Assembly (NCBI GenBank): GCA_036556425.1
Contig: DATBJJ010000098.1
Coordinates: 26,494-90,493, forward strand
DNA length: 64,000 bases
Direction: 5' to 3'
Source of the DNA: DATBJJ01 sp036556425
GTDB taxonomy: Bacteria > Acidobacteriota > Vicinamibacteria > Vicinamibacterales > 2-12-FULL-66-21
Part shown: piece after piece, positions 15,383-23,678 of the stretch
Position numbering within the stretch: position 1 is the first letter of the stretch
Layout: each line of letters begins with the position of its first letter
Notes under the pieces: model-generated
Told to the model about the DNA's origin: nothing
The model's input: the letters and a program-made list of their open reading frames with translations, nothing else
The model's database searches: none
Made by a program: the position numbers and the translations under genes

Positions 15383-17131
15383 TTAGCACATGAGGTCCTG
15401 CCTGAGCGAGTCGATTCGACCGCGAAGCTCGGCCAGCGATCGGCGCCGCGTTTCCCATCGATCGCGCTCCGCGCGGACGAATCGTGAGTACGGCGCGATC
15501 GCGTCCGTGAAGCGCTGTTCGCTTCTCGCCTGAGCGCGCTGGAATTCGGCGCCCAGCGCCGTTCCAAGCTCCGCACTCAGCGCGGACACCTTCGCCCGGA
15601 TCTCCGCGCGCGCCTTTCGCCGGCGCGCCGGAATAATGAGGAATCCGACCGCCGCCATCACGCTGGCCATCACGAGACCCGTGATGTCGGCCGCGGCCGT
15701 GGTTGCGGCCACCGAGACGATCGCGCCAAGTCCCACGGCGCCGGCGCCAACCGCCGCCGTTGCCGCGACCGCGGTGCGCGCCGCATCGGCGATCTGCTCG
15801 GACTCGTGCCGGCGGTCGTAGCCGTCGACCACGCGCTGCGCCTCCCGTCCGACCGAATCGAGCAGGCGAATCCGATCCTCGTGAAAGCTGCCGATATCGG
15901 CGTGGCCGAGAATGCGATCGCCGTGCTCGCGCTCGCGCGCGGCCAACCGTCCCGACAGCGCCTGCCACTGGCGATAGTCCTGATCGACGAGCCAATCGAT
16001 GATCTCCGAGACGCCTCTCTCGATGTGCTTCGGCGCGTCGGCGACCACCTTCTCCTCGAACTCGCGCTGCACGCGCGACCGGTTGACGAGATCGAACACG
16101 CGGCCAAGCCGCAGCGTGTCGTCGAAGAAGTGATGGCCGCGGCTTTCCATGTCGACCAGAATCTTGTCGACCGACGTCATGCGAAGCTCGAAGCCGCGCC
16201 GGAGATCCGTTCGGTACTCGGCGAGCTGACGCTCGATGTCGTCCAGCGCCGCCACGTCCGCCGCGAGGAGCGCCAGCCGTTCCTCGGCGACCGCGATATA
16301 CCGGCGCGCCAGCACGTCGCCGACGCCGAGCGGGCTCGAGAGCTTCAACCTGAAGCGGCTCTCTTCGTCGAGCGAGTCGTGGAGGTACCGCTCGAGCGCG
16401 TCGAACCCGCTCGATGTCCAAACGCCGGGCTCGCCGTGCTTCGCGCGATCGGCGAGCCGCGCGCTCACGGCAAAGATCTGCGGTTTCGTTCCCAGCGCGC
16501 GCTGCGCCGCGTCGCCGACGAACGCCATCACTTTCGCGACATCCTCGGCCCCTCCGAGAATGTCGATCTTGTTCACGACGATCACGACCTTCTTGCCCCA
16601 GTCGCGGATGGCTTCGATGAACGCGCGCTCCGTCTCGGTGAACGGCCGATCCGCGGACGTCACGAAGAGCACGAAGTCCGCCTTGGGCACGAACTCGGAC
16701 GTGAGCCGCTCGTGCTCGCGGAGAATCGCATTCGTGCCGGGCGTGTCGACGATCTGCAGATCCTGCAGGAACTCGATGGGCGCGGTCACGACGCGCATGC
16801 CCGTCCCAACCGCCTCGTTCGAGGGGGTGCCGCCGTGGCGGATTACGTGGATCTGCGCCGTCGTGGGCGTGACACCCTCTTCGAGAATCCGCTGGCCGAC
16901 GAGCGCGTTGATGAACGCGCTCTTGCCGGCGTTGAACTCGCCGACCACGACGAGCAGGAACAGCTCGTCGAGCTGGCGCGCCGATTCCGCGATCGTGTCG
17001 CTGTCGGCCGCCGTGGCCGGCACGGCGGCGAGCTCCGCCCGAAGATCCGACAGCACCCGGCGCGCGGCCGACAACTGCGCGTTCATCGATTGGCTCAGCA
17101 CTCGTTCCGGCACGCGTCGCCCCCTCGCCAC
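15383..17131 (-). CDS. Bacterial dynamin-like GTPase
   Basis: 582 residues from GTG 17131; ATG 17086 (MNAQLSAARR) is an alternative start. The GTPase motifs are complete: G1 GEFNAGKS (64-71), G2 Thr in GVTPTTAQ, G3 DTPG (129-132), G4 NKID (187-190). Helical middle and stalk regions follow, and a hydrophobic hairpin near 455-515 (AATAAVGAGAVGLGAIVSVA and LVMASVMAAVGFLIIP) serves as paddle or membrane anchor. Bacterial dynamin-like proteins remodel or protect membranes and often occur as pairs; only one copy is present here. It is transcribed away from ltrA and ahead of the ADOP permease. Confidence 0.9.
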   Translation of the reverse strand: MARGRRVPERVLSQSMNAQLSAARRVLSDLRAELAAVPATAADSDTIAESARQLDELFLLVVVGEFNAGKSAFINALVGQRILEEGVTPTTAQIHVIRHGGTPSNEAVGTGMRVVTAPIEFLQDLQIVDTPGTNAILREHERLTSEFVPKADFVLFVTSADRPFTETERAFIEAIRDWGKKVVIVVNKIDILGGAEDVAKVMAFVGDAAQRALGTKPQIFAVSARLADRAKHGEPGVWTSSGFDALERYLHDSLDEESRFRLKLSSPLGVGDVLARRYIAVAEERLALLAADVAALDDIERQLAEYRTDLRRGFELRMTSVDKILVDMESRGHHFFDDTLRLGRVFDLVNRSRVQREFEEKVVADAPKHIERGVSEIIDWLVDQDYRQWQALSGRLAAREREHGDRILGHADIGSFHEDRIRLLDSVGREAQRVVDGYDRRHESEQIADAARTAVAATAAVGAGAVGLGAIVSVAATTAAADITGLVMASVMAAVGFLIIPARRRKARAEIRAKVSALSAELGTALGAEFQRAQARSEQRFTDAIAPYSRFVRAERDRWETRRRSLAELRGRIDSLRQDLMC

Positions 17132-17171
17132 ATTCTAGGCCGACGCGAGTACCGTAGAATCGACGCCATTC

Positions 17172-18359
17172 ATGGCTCACGATGGTCATCTGCTCCGCGT
17201 ACAGAGCGGCCACAACCATCACCGCGTCAGCTTCGCCGAGCTGTTCTTCGATCTCGTCTTCGTCTTCGCGGTCACGCAGCTCTCGCATTCGCTGATCGAG
17301 CACTTCTCGCCGATCGGCGCCGTCGAGACGCTGCTGCTGATGCTGGCGGTCTGGTGGGTGTGGATCTACACCGCATGGTTCACGAACTGGCTCGACCCGG
17401 AGCGGACGCCGGTGCGGATCGCGATGATGGCGATGATGCTCGCGGGCCTCATCATCGCCGCGTCGATCCCCAAGGCATTCGAATCCAGGGGCGCGCCGTT
17501 CGCGCTCGCGTACGCCGGGATGCAGGTCGGACGCACGCTCTTCTTCCTCTGGGCCGTCCGCGGCCACGCCCGGCTGGTGCAGAACTTCCAGCGTATTCTC
17601 GCGTGGCTGATCGCGAGCGCGATCTTGTGGCTCGCAGGCGCCGTCGTCCACGGCCACGAGAGGCTGCTGGTGTGGGCGATCGCGATCGGCGTCGAGTTCC
17701 TGTCACCCGCGATCGGCTTCTGGGTGCCGGTCCTCGGGCGATCGACGACCACGGATTGGGACGTCGAGGGCGGGCACATCGCGGAGCGCTGCGGCCTCTT
17801 CATCATCATCGCGCTCGGCGAGTCGATTCTCGTCACCGGCGCGAACTTCGCCAGCCTCGATTGGACAACCGCCACGATAACGGCGTTCGTGACGTCGTTC
17901 GTTGGAAGCCTCGCGATGTGGTGGCTGTACTTCGACGTCGTCGCGGAGATCGGCAGCCGGACGATCTCACAGTCGACCGATCCCGGACGGCTCGCGCGGC
18001 TCGCGTACACCTACATTCACCTGCCGCTCGTCGCGGGCATCATCGTCGCCGCGGCCGGAGATGAATTCGTTCTCGCGCACCCCACTGGCCACGCCGATGC
18101 GCGGACGACGATCACCGTTCTCGGCAGCGTCGCGCTCTATCTTGGCGGCCACGCGCTGTTCACATGGGCCATCAAGGGCCACGTGCTCGCCTCGACCATC
18201 GTGGCGCTTGGCGTGCTCGCCGCGTTGGTTCCAGTGGCCCCGCGGCTCTCGCCGGTGGCGCTGATGATTGCCGCGACCGGCGTTCTCCTCGCCGTCGCCG
18301 CGTGGGAGACGTGGTTGAAAGCGTCTAGCGCGCGGTCCGCAGCGCCGGCGGCGTCGTAG
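17172..18359 (+). CDS. ltrA: LtrA family membrane protein
   Basis: 395 residues with about eleven membrane helices. The family signatures are visible: VSFAELFFDLVFVFAVTQLS at residues 19-38 and HIAERCGLFIIIALGESI near 205. The name comes from the 'low temperature requirement A' protein of Listeria; the biochemical function is not known. It is divergent from the dynamin-like gene (40 bases between starts). Its end overlaps the convergent HAAS-type gene by 35 bases. Confidence 0.88.
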   Translation: MAHDGHLLRVQSGHNHHRVSFAELFFDLVFVFAVTQLSHSLIEHFSPIGAVETLLLMLAVWWVWIYTAWFTNWLDPERTPVRIAMMAMMLAGLIIAASIPKAFESRGAPFALAYAGMQVGRTLFFLWAVRGHARLVQNFQRILAWLIASAILWLAGAVVHGHERLLVWAIAIGVEFLSPAIGFWVPVLGRSTTTDWDVEGGHIAERCGLFIIIALGESILVTGANFASLDWTTATITAFVTSFVGSLAMWWLYFDVVAEIGSRTISQSTDPGRLARLAYTYIHLPLVAGIIVAAAGDEFVLAHPTGHADARTTITVLGSVALYLGGHALFTWAIKGHVLASTIVALGVLAALVPVAPRLSPVALMIAATGVLLAVAAWETWLKASSARSAAPAAS

Positions 18360-19332
18360 GCACGTCGGAATACGCCATACGCCGCACGCGCACCCCATCG
18401 ATCGCACTGACGACGGCAATGATCGCGAGCGAGATGTACCAAGAGAAATTCGCCCACTTGACGAGCTCGGCGAGCCGTGCGGTGCGATCCGCATCGACGC
18501 CGGCGGCTATGCTCTCGACGAGCGGTCCCGCGGCAATCAGCAGGCTCGCGAGCACGAAGGTGGTGGCATCGATCGCGACGCGGATGGCGGCGCGCCGACG
18601 AGACCACCACGGCCTGATCAAATTCGCCGCCGCGAGCGCGAAGTTGGCGATCAGCAATGCCAGCGCCGGCCAGTAGAAGAACGGGGCGATCGGCCGGAAG
18701 GTGAACCGAATCGTCTCGTCGAGCTCGTAGACGACCTGCGCGTCCATGAACCAGAGCCACCAGCGAATCATGAACGGGCCGAGGACGAGTGCGGCGATCG
18801 ACTCGGATCGCGGAATCTCGCGCGGATCGCGCGCGGGCTCGCGCGCCTTCAGCTTCGCGGCCGTCCACGTCTCGAGCGAGCGGGACTTTCGCTGGGCGCT
18901 CTCGATCGCGGCGAAGATGGCCGTGATCGCGACGAGGATGTGGAGCGCCATGAGCCAGAACGCGATGAGCGCGTCGGCGATCGCGTCGCCCGTCCGGCGC
19001 GCCGGGTCGAAGATCAAAAAGCCGGTCCACGTGAGCAGCCACGGCGCGAGATAAATCAGCGCGACCAGCCCGAGCACGAACTTGTACGCCGGCATGAGCA
19101 CCGGTCCGATCAAGTACTGCTGCGGCACGTAGCGCTGCGCGACGAGCATCGGGTGCCCGCATCGCGTGAGGATCGCTTCCAGCTCCTCCTGGGTCAGCGG
19201 CCGGCCCAAGCCGGCCTCGCGCTCCTCGATCGCGGAGCGAAGATTCTCGGACAGCTCCGCGACGATGTCCGCCTTCTGCCGGCGGGGCAGCCAGAACTTA
19301 ACTGCCTGCAAGTAGCGAGCGAGAAGATCCAC
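18325..19332 (-). CDS. HAAS/DUF1700-like membrane protein, PadR partner
   Basis: 335 residues. GTG 19332 has GGAG seven bases upstream and lies inside the end of the padR gene. Residues 1-75 form a soluble helical domain (LARYLQAVKFWLPRRQKADI, then LSENLRSAIEEREAGLGRPL) with the look of HAAS/DUF1700 domains, which regularly accompany PadR regulators. About six membrane helices follow. Such pairs are thought to link a PadR repressor to a membrane sensor or sigma/anti-sigma-like control; the signal is unknown. It is in one transcription unit with padR. Confidence 0.75.
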   Translation of the reverse strand: MDLLARYLQAVKFWLPRRQKADIVAELSENLRSAIEEREAGLGRPLTQEELEAILTRCGHPMLVAQRYVPQQYLIGPVLMPAYKFVLGLVALIYLAPWLLTWTGFLIFDPARRTGDAIADALIAFWLMALHILVAITAIFAAIESAQRKSRSLETWTAAKLKAREPARDPREIPRSESIAALVLGPFMIRWWLWFMDAQVVYELDETIRFTFRPIAPFFYWPALALLIANFALAAANLIRPWWSRRRAAIRVAIDATTFVLASLLIAAGPLVESIAAGVDADRTARLAELVKWANFSWYISLAIIAVVSAIDGVRVRRMAYSDVPTTPPALRTAR

Positions 19333-19684
19333 GGCGATGCTCCATGAGGATGCCCTCGAGCGAGGCGTCGATCGCCTTCCACTCGGCGAGCAGTTGTTTG
19401 AGGATCTGTTTGCCATCGGCCGACAGCCGATAGAAGCGCTTGTTGCGTTTGTCTTCTTCGCGCCACTCGCTCGCGAGCAGCCCCTGGCTTTCGAGCCGGC
19501 GCAGCAGCGGATAGAGCGTGCCTTCGTCGATCTCCATCCCATGCTCGGCGAGCGCCTTGCGCAGCGTGTAGCCGTATTGCTCGACGCGCAGCGCCGCGAG
19601 CACCGCCAGGACGAGCGATCCGCGCCTGAGCTCGAGGCGCAGGTTCTCGAACAGGTCTCCCTCGGGGTCTACGGTGCGTGGCAT
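19298..19684 (-). CDS. PadR-family transcriptional repressor
   Basis: 128 residues from ATG 19684; GTG 19696 is possible. The winged helix is clear: LVLAVLAALRVEQYGYTLRK, MEIDEGTLYPLLRRLESQGL, then the wing SEWREEDKRNKRFYRLSADG and a dimerisation helix. PadR proteins bind their own promoter. Here an inverted repeat lies in the promoter just upstream, so autorepression is likely. The downstream membrane gene starts inside this one (35-base overlap), which makes them a coupled pair. Confidence 0.9.
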   Translation of the reverse strand: MPRTVDPEGDLFENLRLELRRGSLVLAVLAALRVEQYGYTLRKALAEHGMEIDEGTLYPLLRRLESQGLLASEWREEDKRNKRFYRLSADGKQILKQLLAEWKAIDASLEGILMEHRRGSSRSLLAGS

Positions 19685-19696
19685 AGTGTATGGCAC

Positions 19697-19727
19697 ATAC
19701 TGTATATAACACAGTATCTGATGTCAA
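19697..19727 (-). promoter_or_regulatory. padR promoter with PadR-like operator
   Basis: On the minus strand a perfect -35 TTGACA (19727-19722) is followed after 17 bases by TACAGT (19704-19699) as -10. Overlapping spacer and -10 is an inverted repeat with arms ATACTGT and ACAGTAT separated by seven bases (19697-19717). The predicted start of transcription is about 19692, only some eight bases before the ATG, so the mRNA is nearly leaderless. The arrangement is that of an autorepressed PadR gene. Confidence 0.7.
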
Positions 19728-19741
19728 TAGACGTTGGACGA

Positions 19742-19780
19742 GGTTCAAGGGTTCAAGGGGTTCACGGGTTCACGGGTTCA
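19742..19780. repeat. Short tandem repeat GGTTCAAGG/GGTTCACG
   Basis: Five head-to-tail copies of an 8- to 9-base unit (two GGTTCAAGG-like, two GGTTCACG, one partial) lie between the padR promoter and the next gene. No gene is present in this stretch. Confidence 0.75.
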
Positions 19781-19822
19781 GCCCAGCTTGCGTCGCGTCC
19801 GATCCCTCTTTAAGCTGAGCCA

Positions 19823-20419
19823 ATGGGGATCGCACAGTGGGCGGGCGTCATCGACACGGTCGGTGGTCTCGTGCAGATGGCTCGCCGTTTTCGACAGGGT
19901 ACGGCCGAAAGTCTCGCGAACCAGCCGGGACCCGGCGGCGGACCGATTGAGGCGCGTCTCGCCGGCGTCGTCGTCGCCGCGCTCAAGGAAGCGTTCGATC
20001 GCGACAGCGCGCGGATGGAGTTGGAGCGCTCGCAGATCGATGCCGAGCGGCGGCGCGCCGAGGAAGCGCTGCGCGCGGAGCTGCGGCGTCAGGCCGCGGA
20101 TCGCTTGCTCGGCCAGCTGCGGCTGATCGCGGTCATGGCCGTCGGCGTGTGGGCGTTGTCCGCCGCGCTCGGCGTGTGGCTGCCCGGCATGCGCGACGGC
20201 GTGCCGCGCGTGCTGCTCGGAGCGGGCTGGGTCTGTGCCCTCGCGGCGCTCGCGTACGCGTTCGCGGGCTGGCAGCACGTCTCGATCCGTTCGACGGACA
20301 CCTCGATCGATACCAGCGCGAACCCCGCGCTCCTCGATCACGCGTCGACGATGTACGCGCCGTGGCTGCTCGTGGGCGCGCTCGCGCTGACGGGCGCGGG
20401 GCTGCTGGCGGCGCTGTGA
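19823..20419 (+). CDS. Unknown protein with coiled coil and three membrane helices
   Basis: 198 residues, family not recognised. Residues about 45-95 form a charged helix rich in Arg and Glu (RMELERSQIDAERRRAEEAL) that probably makes a coiled coil. Membrane segments follow near 103-120 (LIAVMAVGVWALSAALGVWL), 130-152 and 182-198. The stop codon overlaps the glgB start (TGATG), so the two are translationally coupled, but nothing in the sequence links it to glycogen. No good ribosome-binding site precedes the ATG. Confidence 0.7.
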   Translation: MGIAQWAGVIDTVGGLVQMARRFRQGTAESLANQPGPGGGPIEARLAGVVVAALKEAFDRDSARMELERSQIDAERRRAEEALRAELRRQAADRLLGQLRLIAVMAVGVWALSAALGVWLPGMRDGVPRVLLGAGWVCALAALAYAFAGWQHVSIRSTDTSIDTSANPALLDHASTMYAPWLLVGALALTGAGLLAAL

Positions 20420-22590
20420 TGTCGCCGCTCGACGCGATCGTCGGTGCGCGCCACGCCGATCCGTTCTCGGTGCTGGGCCCGCACCTCGAACGCGGCCGTC
20501 TGACGATTCGCGCCTACATTCCTGCGTCGCAGACGGTCGTCGTCGTCCGCGGCGGCGCGGCGCCGATTGAAATGGTCCGCCGCCATCCCGCCGGGGTATT
20601 CGAGACGACGATCGACGACGTCCACGAGATTCCCGACTACCGCCTGCGCGTCACGTATCCCGACGGCCACACGACGGAGATCGACGATCCGTATAGATAC
20701 GGCCGGATCATCTCCGACTACGATCTGTATCTCTTCGGCGAAGGCAACCACACGCGCATCTACGACAGGCTCGGGGCGCATCCGATGACGATCGGCACGG
20801 CGTCCGGCGTGCACTTCGCCGTCTGGGCTCCCAACGCGCTCCGCACGAGCGTCGTCGGCGACTTCAACTCCTGGGACGGCCGCGTGCACCCGATGCGGAT
20901 GCTCGGATCGAGCGGCGTGTGGGAGATCTTCGTGCCGGCCGCGAAGGTCGGCGATCGCTACAAGTTCGAGATGCGCACGCGCGGCGGCGAGATCGTCATC
21001 AAGTCCGATCCGTTCGGGTTCGGCTTCGAGGTTCCGCCGAAGTCCGCGTCGATCGTGACGACGACCGAGCACGCGTGGCAGGACGACGAATGGATGCGCC
21101 GGCGGCCGGAAGCGGGCTCGTGGTTTCAGCGGCCGATGGCGATCTACGAAGTGCACCTCGGCTCGTGGGCGCGCGTGGCCGAGGATGACAATCGCTATCT
21201 CACGTATCGAGAGCTGGCGTCGCGGCTCGTTCCGTACGTCAAGGAGATGGGATACACGCACATCGAGCTGCTGCCGGTGATGGAGCATCCGTACGCCGCG
21301 TCGTGGGGATATCAAGTGACGGGGTTCTACGCGCCGACCAGCCGTTTCGGATCGCCGTCCGACTTCAAGGCGTTCGTCGACGCGTGCCATCAAGCGGGCA
21401 TCGGCGTGATCCTCGATTGGGTGCCGGGACATTTTCCAAAGGACGCGTTCGCGCTGGCGCGCTTCGACGGCACCGCGCTGTACGAGCACCAGGATCCGCG
21501 GCAAGGCGAGCACCGCGATTGGGGCACGCTGATCTTCAACTACGGCCGCAACGAGGTGCGCAACTTCCTGACCGCGAACGCGCTCTTCTGGCTGCAGGAG
21601 TATCACGCGGACGGCTTGCGCGTGGACGCGGTCGCTTCGATGCTGTATCTCGACTACTCGCGGCAGCCGGGCGAGTGGATCCCGAACCGGTTCGGCGGAC
21701 GCGAGAACCTCGAGGCGATCGAGTTCCTGCGTCAATTGAACGCGCAGACGCACGTCGAGGCGCCCGGTTCGATCACCGTCGCGGAGGAGTCGACGGCGTG
21801 GCCGTCGGTGAGCCGTCCGACGTGGCTCGGCGGGCTGGGCTTCACGTACAAGTGGAACATGGGCTGGATGAACGACATCCTGCAGTACGCGCAGGCCGAT
21901 GCGGTGTACCGCAAATGGGATCACCGCCACCTGACGTTCTCGATGCTCTACGCGTTCAACGAGAACTTCATCCTGCCGTTCTCGCACGACGAGGTCGTGC
22001 ACGGCAAGCGATCGATGTTCGGCAAGATTCCCGGCGACGACTGGCAGAAGGCGGCGACGCTCCGTACGTTATACGGCTACATGTACTCGCATCCCGGCAA
22101 GAAGCTGATGTTCATGGGGGACGAGATCGGCCAGGGCCGCGAGTGGAACGACGACAGCAGCGTCGACTGGCATTTGCTGTCGGCGCCGCTCCACGCCGGC
22201 ATACAGCGGTTCGTGCGCGACTTGAACGCGACGTACGCCGCCGAGCGCGCGCTGCACGAAGTGGACTTCGACGGCGCCGGGTTCCAGTGGATCGACTGCA
22301 ACGACAGCGACAACAGCGTCGTCTCGCTGATCCGCCGCGCGGCGGATCCCTCGCTCTTCGTGATTGCCGTGATGAACTTCACACCGGTACCGCGTGCCGG
22401 TTACCGGATCGGCGTGCCGACGCCCGGCACGTATCGGGAGCTGATGAACAGCGACGCGGCGATCTACGGCGGCGGCAACGTCGGCAACGGCGGCGCCGTG
22501 GCCGCCGATCCGATCAAGGCGCACGGCTTCGACCAATCCGTCAGCCTCCAGCTGCCGCCGCTTGGATTCCTGCTGTTGAAGCCGGCGTAG
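20419..22590 (+). CDS. glgB: 1,4-alpha-glucan branching enzyme
   Basis: 723 residues, the normal length. It starts with an N-terminal CBM48-like region (HADPFSVLGPH, then FAVWAPNALRTSVVGDFNSW), followed by the GH13 barrel: EVHLGSWAR, nucleophile D403 in LRVDAVASMLYLDYSR, acid/base E456 in VAEEST, and FSHDEVVHGK. It cuts alpha-1,4 chains and makes alpha-1,6 branches in glycogen. The start is fixed by the TGATG overlap with the upstream membrane gene. No other glycogen gene is in the window, so its usual partners must be elsewhere. Confidence 0.96.
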   Translation: MSPLDAIVGARHADPFSVLGPHLERGRLTIRAYIPASQTVVVVRGGAAPIEMVRRHPAGVFETTIDDVHEIPDYRLRVTYPDGHTTEIDDPYRYGRIISDYDLYLFGEGNHTRIYDRLGAHPMTIGTASGVHFAVWAPNALRTSVVGDFNSWDGRVHPMRMLGSSGVWEIFVPAAKVGDRYKFEMRTRGGEIVIKSDPFGFGFEVPPKSASIVTTTEHAWQDDEWMRRRPEAGSWFQRPMAIYEVHLGSWARVAEDDNRYLTYRELASRLVPYVKEMGYTHIELLPVMEHPYAASWGYQVTGFYAPTSRFGSPSDFKAFVDACHQAGIGVILDWVPGHFPKDAFALARFDGTALYEHQDPRQGEHRDWGTLIFNYGRNEVRNFLTANALFWLQEYHADGLRVDAVASMLYLDYSRQPGEWIPNRFGGRENLEAIEFLRQLNAQTHVEAPGSITVAEESTAWPSVSRPTWLGGLGFTYKWNMGWMNDILQYAQADAVYRKWDHRHLTFSMLYAFNENFILPFSHDEVVHGKRSMFGKIPGDDWQKAATLRTLYGYMYSHPGKKLMFMGDEIGQGREWNDDSSVDWHLLSAPLHAGIQRFVRDLNATYAAERALHEVDFDGAGFQWIDCNDSDNSVVSLIRRAADPSLFVIAVMNFTPVPRAGYRIGVPTPGTYRELMNSDAAIYGGGNVGNGGAVAADPIKAHGFDQSVSLQLPPLGFLLLKPA

Positions 22591-22660
22591 GTCCGCGGTC
22601 CGCTGCTCGCTGTCCGCTGCTCGCGATCCGCGGTCCGCGGTCCGCTGCTCGCGGTCCGCG
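22591..22660. repeat. Degenerate tandem repeat (GTCCGCTGCTCGC-like)
   Basis: Directly after the glgB stop, 70 bases consist of variants of GTCCGCGGTCC and GTCCGCTGCTCGC. Like the block at 747-903 it begins right behind a stop codon and fills the space to the next gene. Confidence 0.8.
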
Positions 22661-22661
22661 A

Positions 22662-23063
22662 TTACTGACTCATTCTTTCGATTCGCGTCCACTCCTGCTC
22701 GTTGACCGGCATCACCGAGAGGCGGGACATTCGCACGAGAGGAAACGCGGCGAACGATTTGTCGGCCTTGATCGACGCCAGCGTCACCGGCTTGTGCAGC
22801 TTCTCGACCGGCGCGACGTCGACCGCATAGAGCTTGCCGCTCTTGTCGGCGGGATCGGGGTAGGCGGCCGACACGGCCTTCATCACGCCGACGACCGATT
22901 TCTGATTGCCCGTGTGATAGAAGAAGATCCGGTCGCCCTTGGCGACGGACCGCAGGTGCTTCTGCGCGAGCGGATTGCGCACGCCCGTCCACGTCGTCTT
23001 GCCGTCCTTGACGAGATCGTCGAAGCTGTAATGCTCCGGCTCTTCCTTGAACAACCAATTCAT
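22662..23063 (-). CDS. EVE-domain protein (modified-base reader)
   Basis: 133 residues, a single EVE domain of normal size. The start has AAGGA upstream. Visible family elements are MNWLFKEEPEHYSFDDL, WTGVRNPLAQKHLR, KGDRIFFYHTG and VVGVMKAV, with the aromatic cage residues W, Y and F in place. EVE proteins relate to PUA/YTH folds and bind modified bases in DNA or RNA. It is divergent from the Mug-type glycosylase with 12 bases between starts, which hints at DNA-base metabolism. Confidence 0.9.
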   Translation of the reverse strand: MNWLFKEEPEHYSFDDLVKDGKTTWTGVRNPLAQKHLRSVAKGDRIFFYHTGNQKSVVGVMKAVSAAYPDPADKSGKLYAVDVAPVEKLHKPVTLASIKADKSFAAFPLVRMSRLSVMPVNEQEWTRIERMSQ

Positions 23064-23075
23064 GGTGAATCCTTC

Positions 23076-23678
23076 GTGTCGTCAGTGCCTGCCGGAAGTA
23101 TAGAACCGAAACACGCGTGGGAGCGGCTGCGCCTTCGCGATCGGATCGCGCCGAATCTGCGCGTGCTGTTCGTCGGGATCAACCCCGGCGTGCGATCCGC
23201 GACGACCGGTCATCATTTCGCGGGGTACTCGAACAGGTTCTGGAGTCTGTTGTGGGACTCGAGGCTCGTCCCGGAGCGCGTGCGGGCGGAGGATGACGAT
23301 CGACTGATCGCATGGGGCTACGGCGTGACCAATCTCGTCGCGCGGCCGAGTCCCGGCATCGATGCGCTGCGCCCGCACGAGTACGTCGACGGGTGGCGCG
23401 TCCTCGAGAAGAAGATCCGCCGTCATCGTCCGCGGATCGTTGCGTTCGTCGGCGTCACGGCGTATCGCGCGGTGCTGCCGTTGATCGAGGCGGACGCAGC
23501 GAACGAGCAAGTGCAAAAAAAGAAGCCGCCGCAGTCCGTCATTGGACTGCAGCGGCGTTCCATTCACGGCTCGCAAGTGTTCGTGCTCCCGAATCCCAGC
23601 GGCCGCAACGCCAATTTCACGTATGCGGAAATGCTGGCCGCGTTCCGAAAGCTCCGGCGGCTCGCTGCTACCGGATGA
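23076..23678 (+). CDS. mug: Mug/TDG-type mismatch DNA glycosylase
   Basis: 200 residues from GTG 23076; GTG 23085 is possible and no ATG is available. The active motif is VGINPGVRS with N36 for water activation, followed by GHHFAGYSNRFW; the second motif is VLPNPSGRNANF. It removes uracil or thymine-like bases from mismatches. Between the YRAVLPLIEAD strand and the last motif lies an unusual insertion (ANEQVQKKKPPQS, about 140-155). This insertion is encoded by a perfect-looking minus-strand transcription terminator. The gene ends inside the end of the CHRD gene (11-base overlap). Confidence 0.88.
   Translation: MSSVPAGSIEPKHAWERLRLRDRIAPNLRVLFVGINPGVRSATTGHHFAGYSNRFWSLLWDSRLVPERVRAEDDDRLIAWGYGVTNLVARPSPGIDALRPHEYVDGWRVLEKKIRRHRPRIVAFVGVTAYRAVLPLIEADAANEQVQKKKPPQSVIGLQRRSIHGSQVFVLPNPSGRNANFTYAEMLAAFRKLRRLAATG
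23515..23557 (-). terminator. Intrinsic terminator inside mug, reading from the CHRD gene
   Basis: On the minus strand a 13-base stem with one mismatch (arms 23544-23556 and 23525-23537, sequence GGACTGC.GCGGC type), a six-base loop and the U-tract TTCTTTTTTT form a textbook rho-independent terminator. It lies about 110 bases beyond the stop of the CHRD gene and within the mug coding sequence. Confidence 0.8.

Noticed and set aside
13106..15487. A 793-residue plus-strand frame opposite the ADOP permease.
   Set aside because: Composition is that of an antisense shadow; the minus strand has a clear 799-residue permease.
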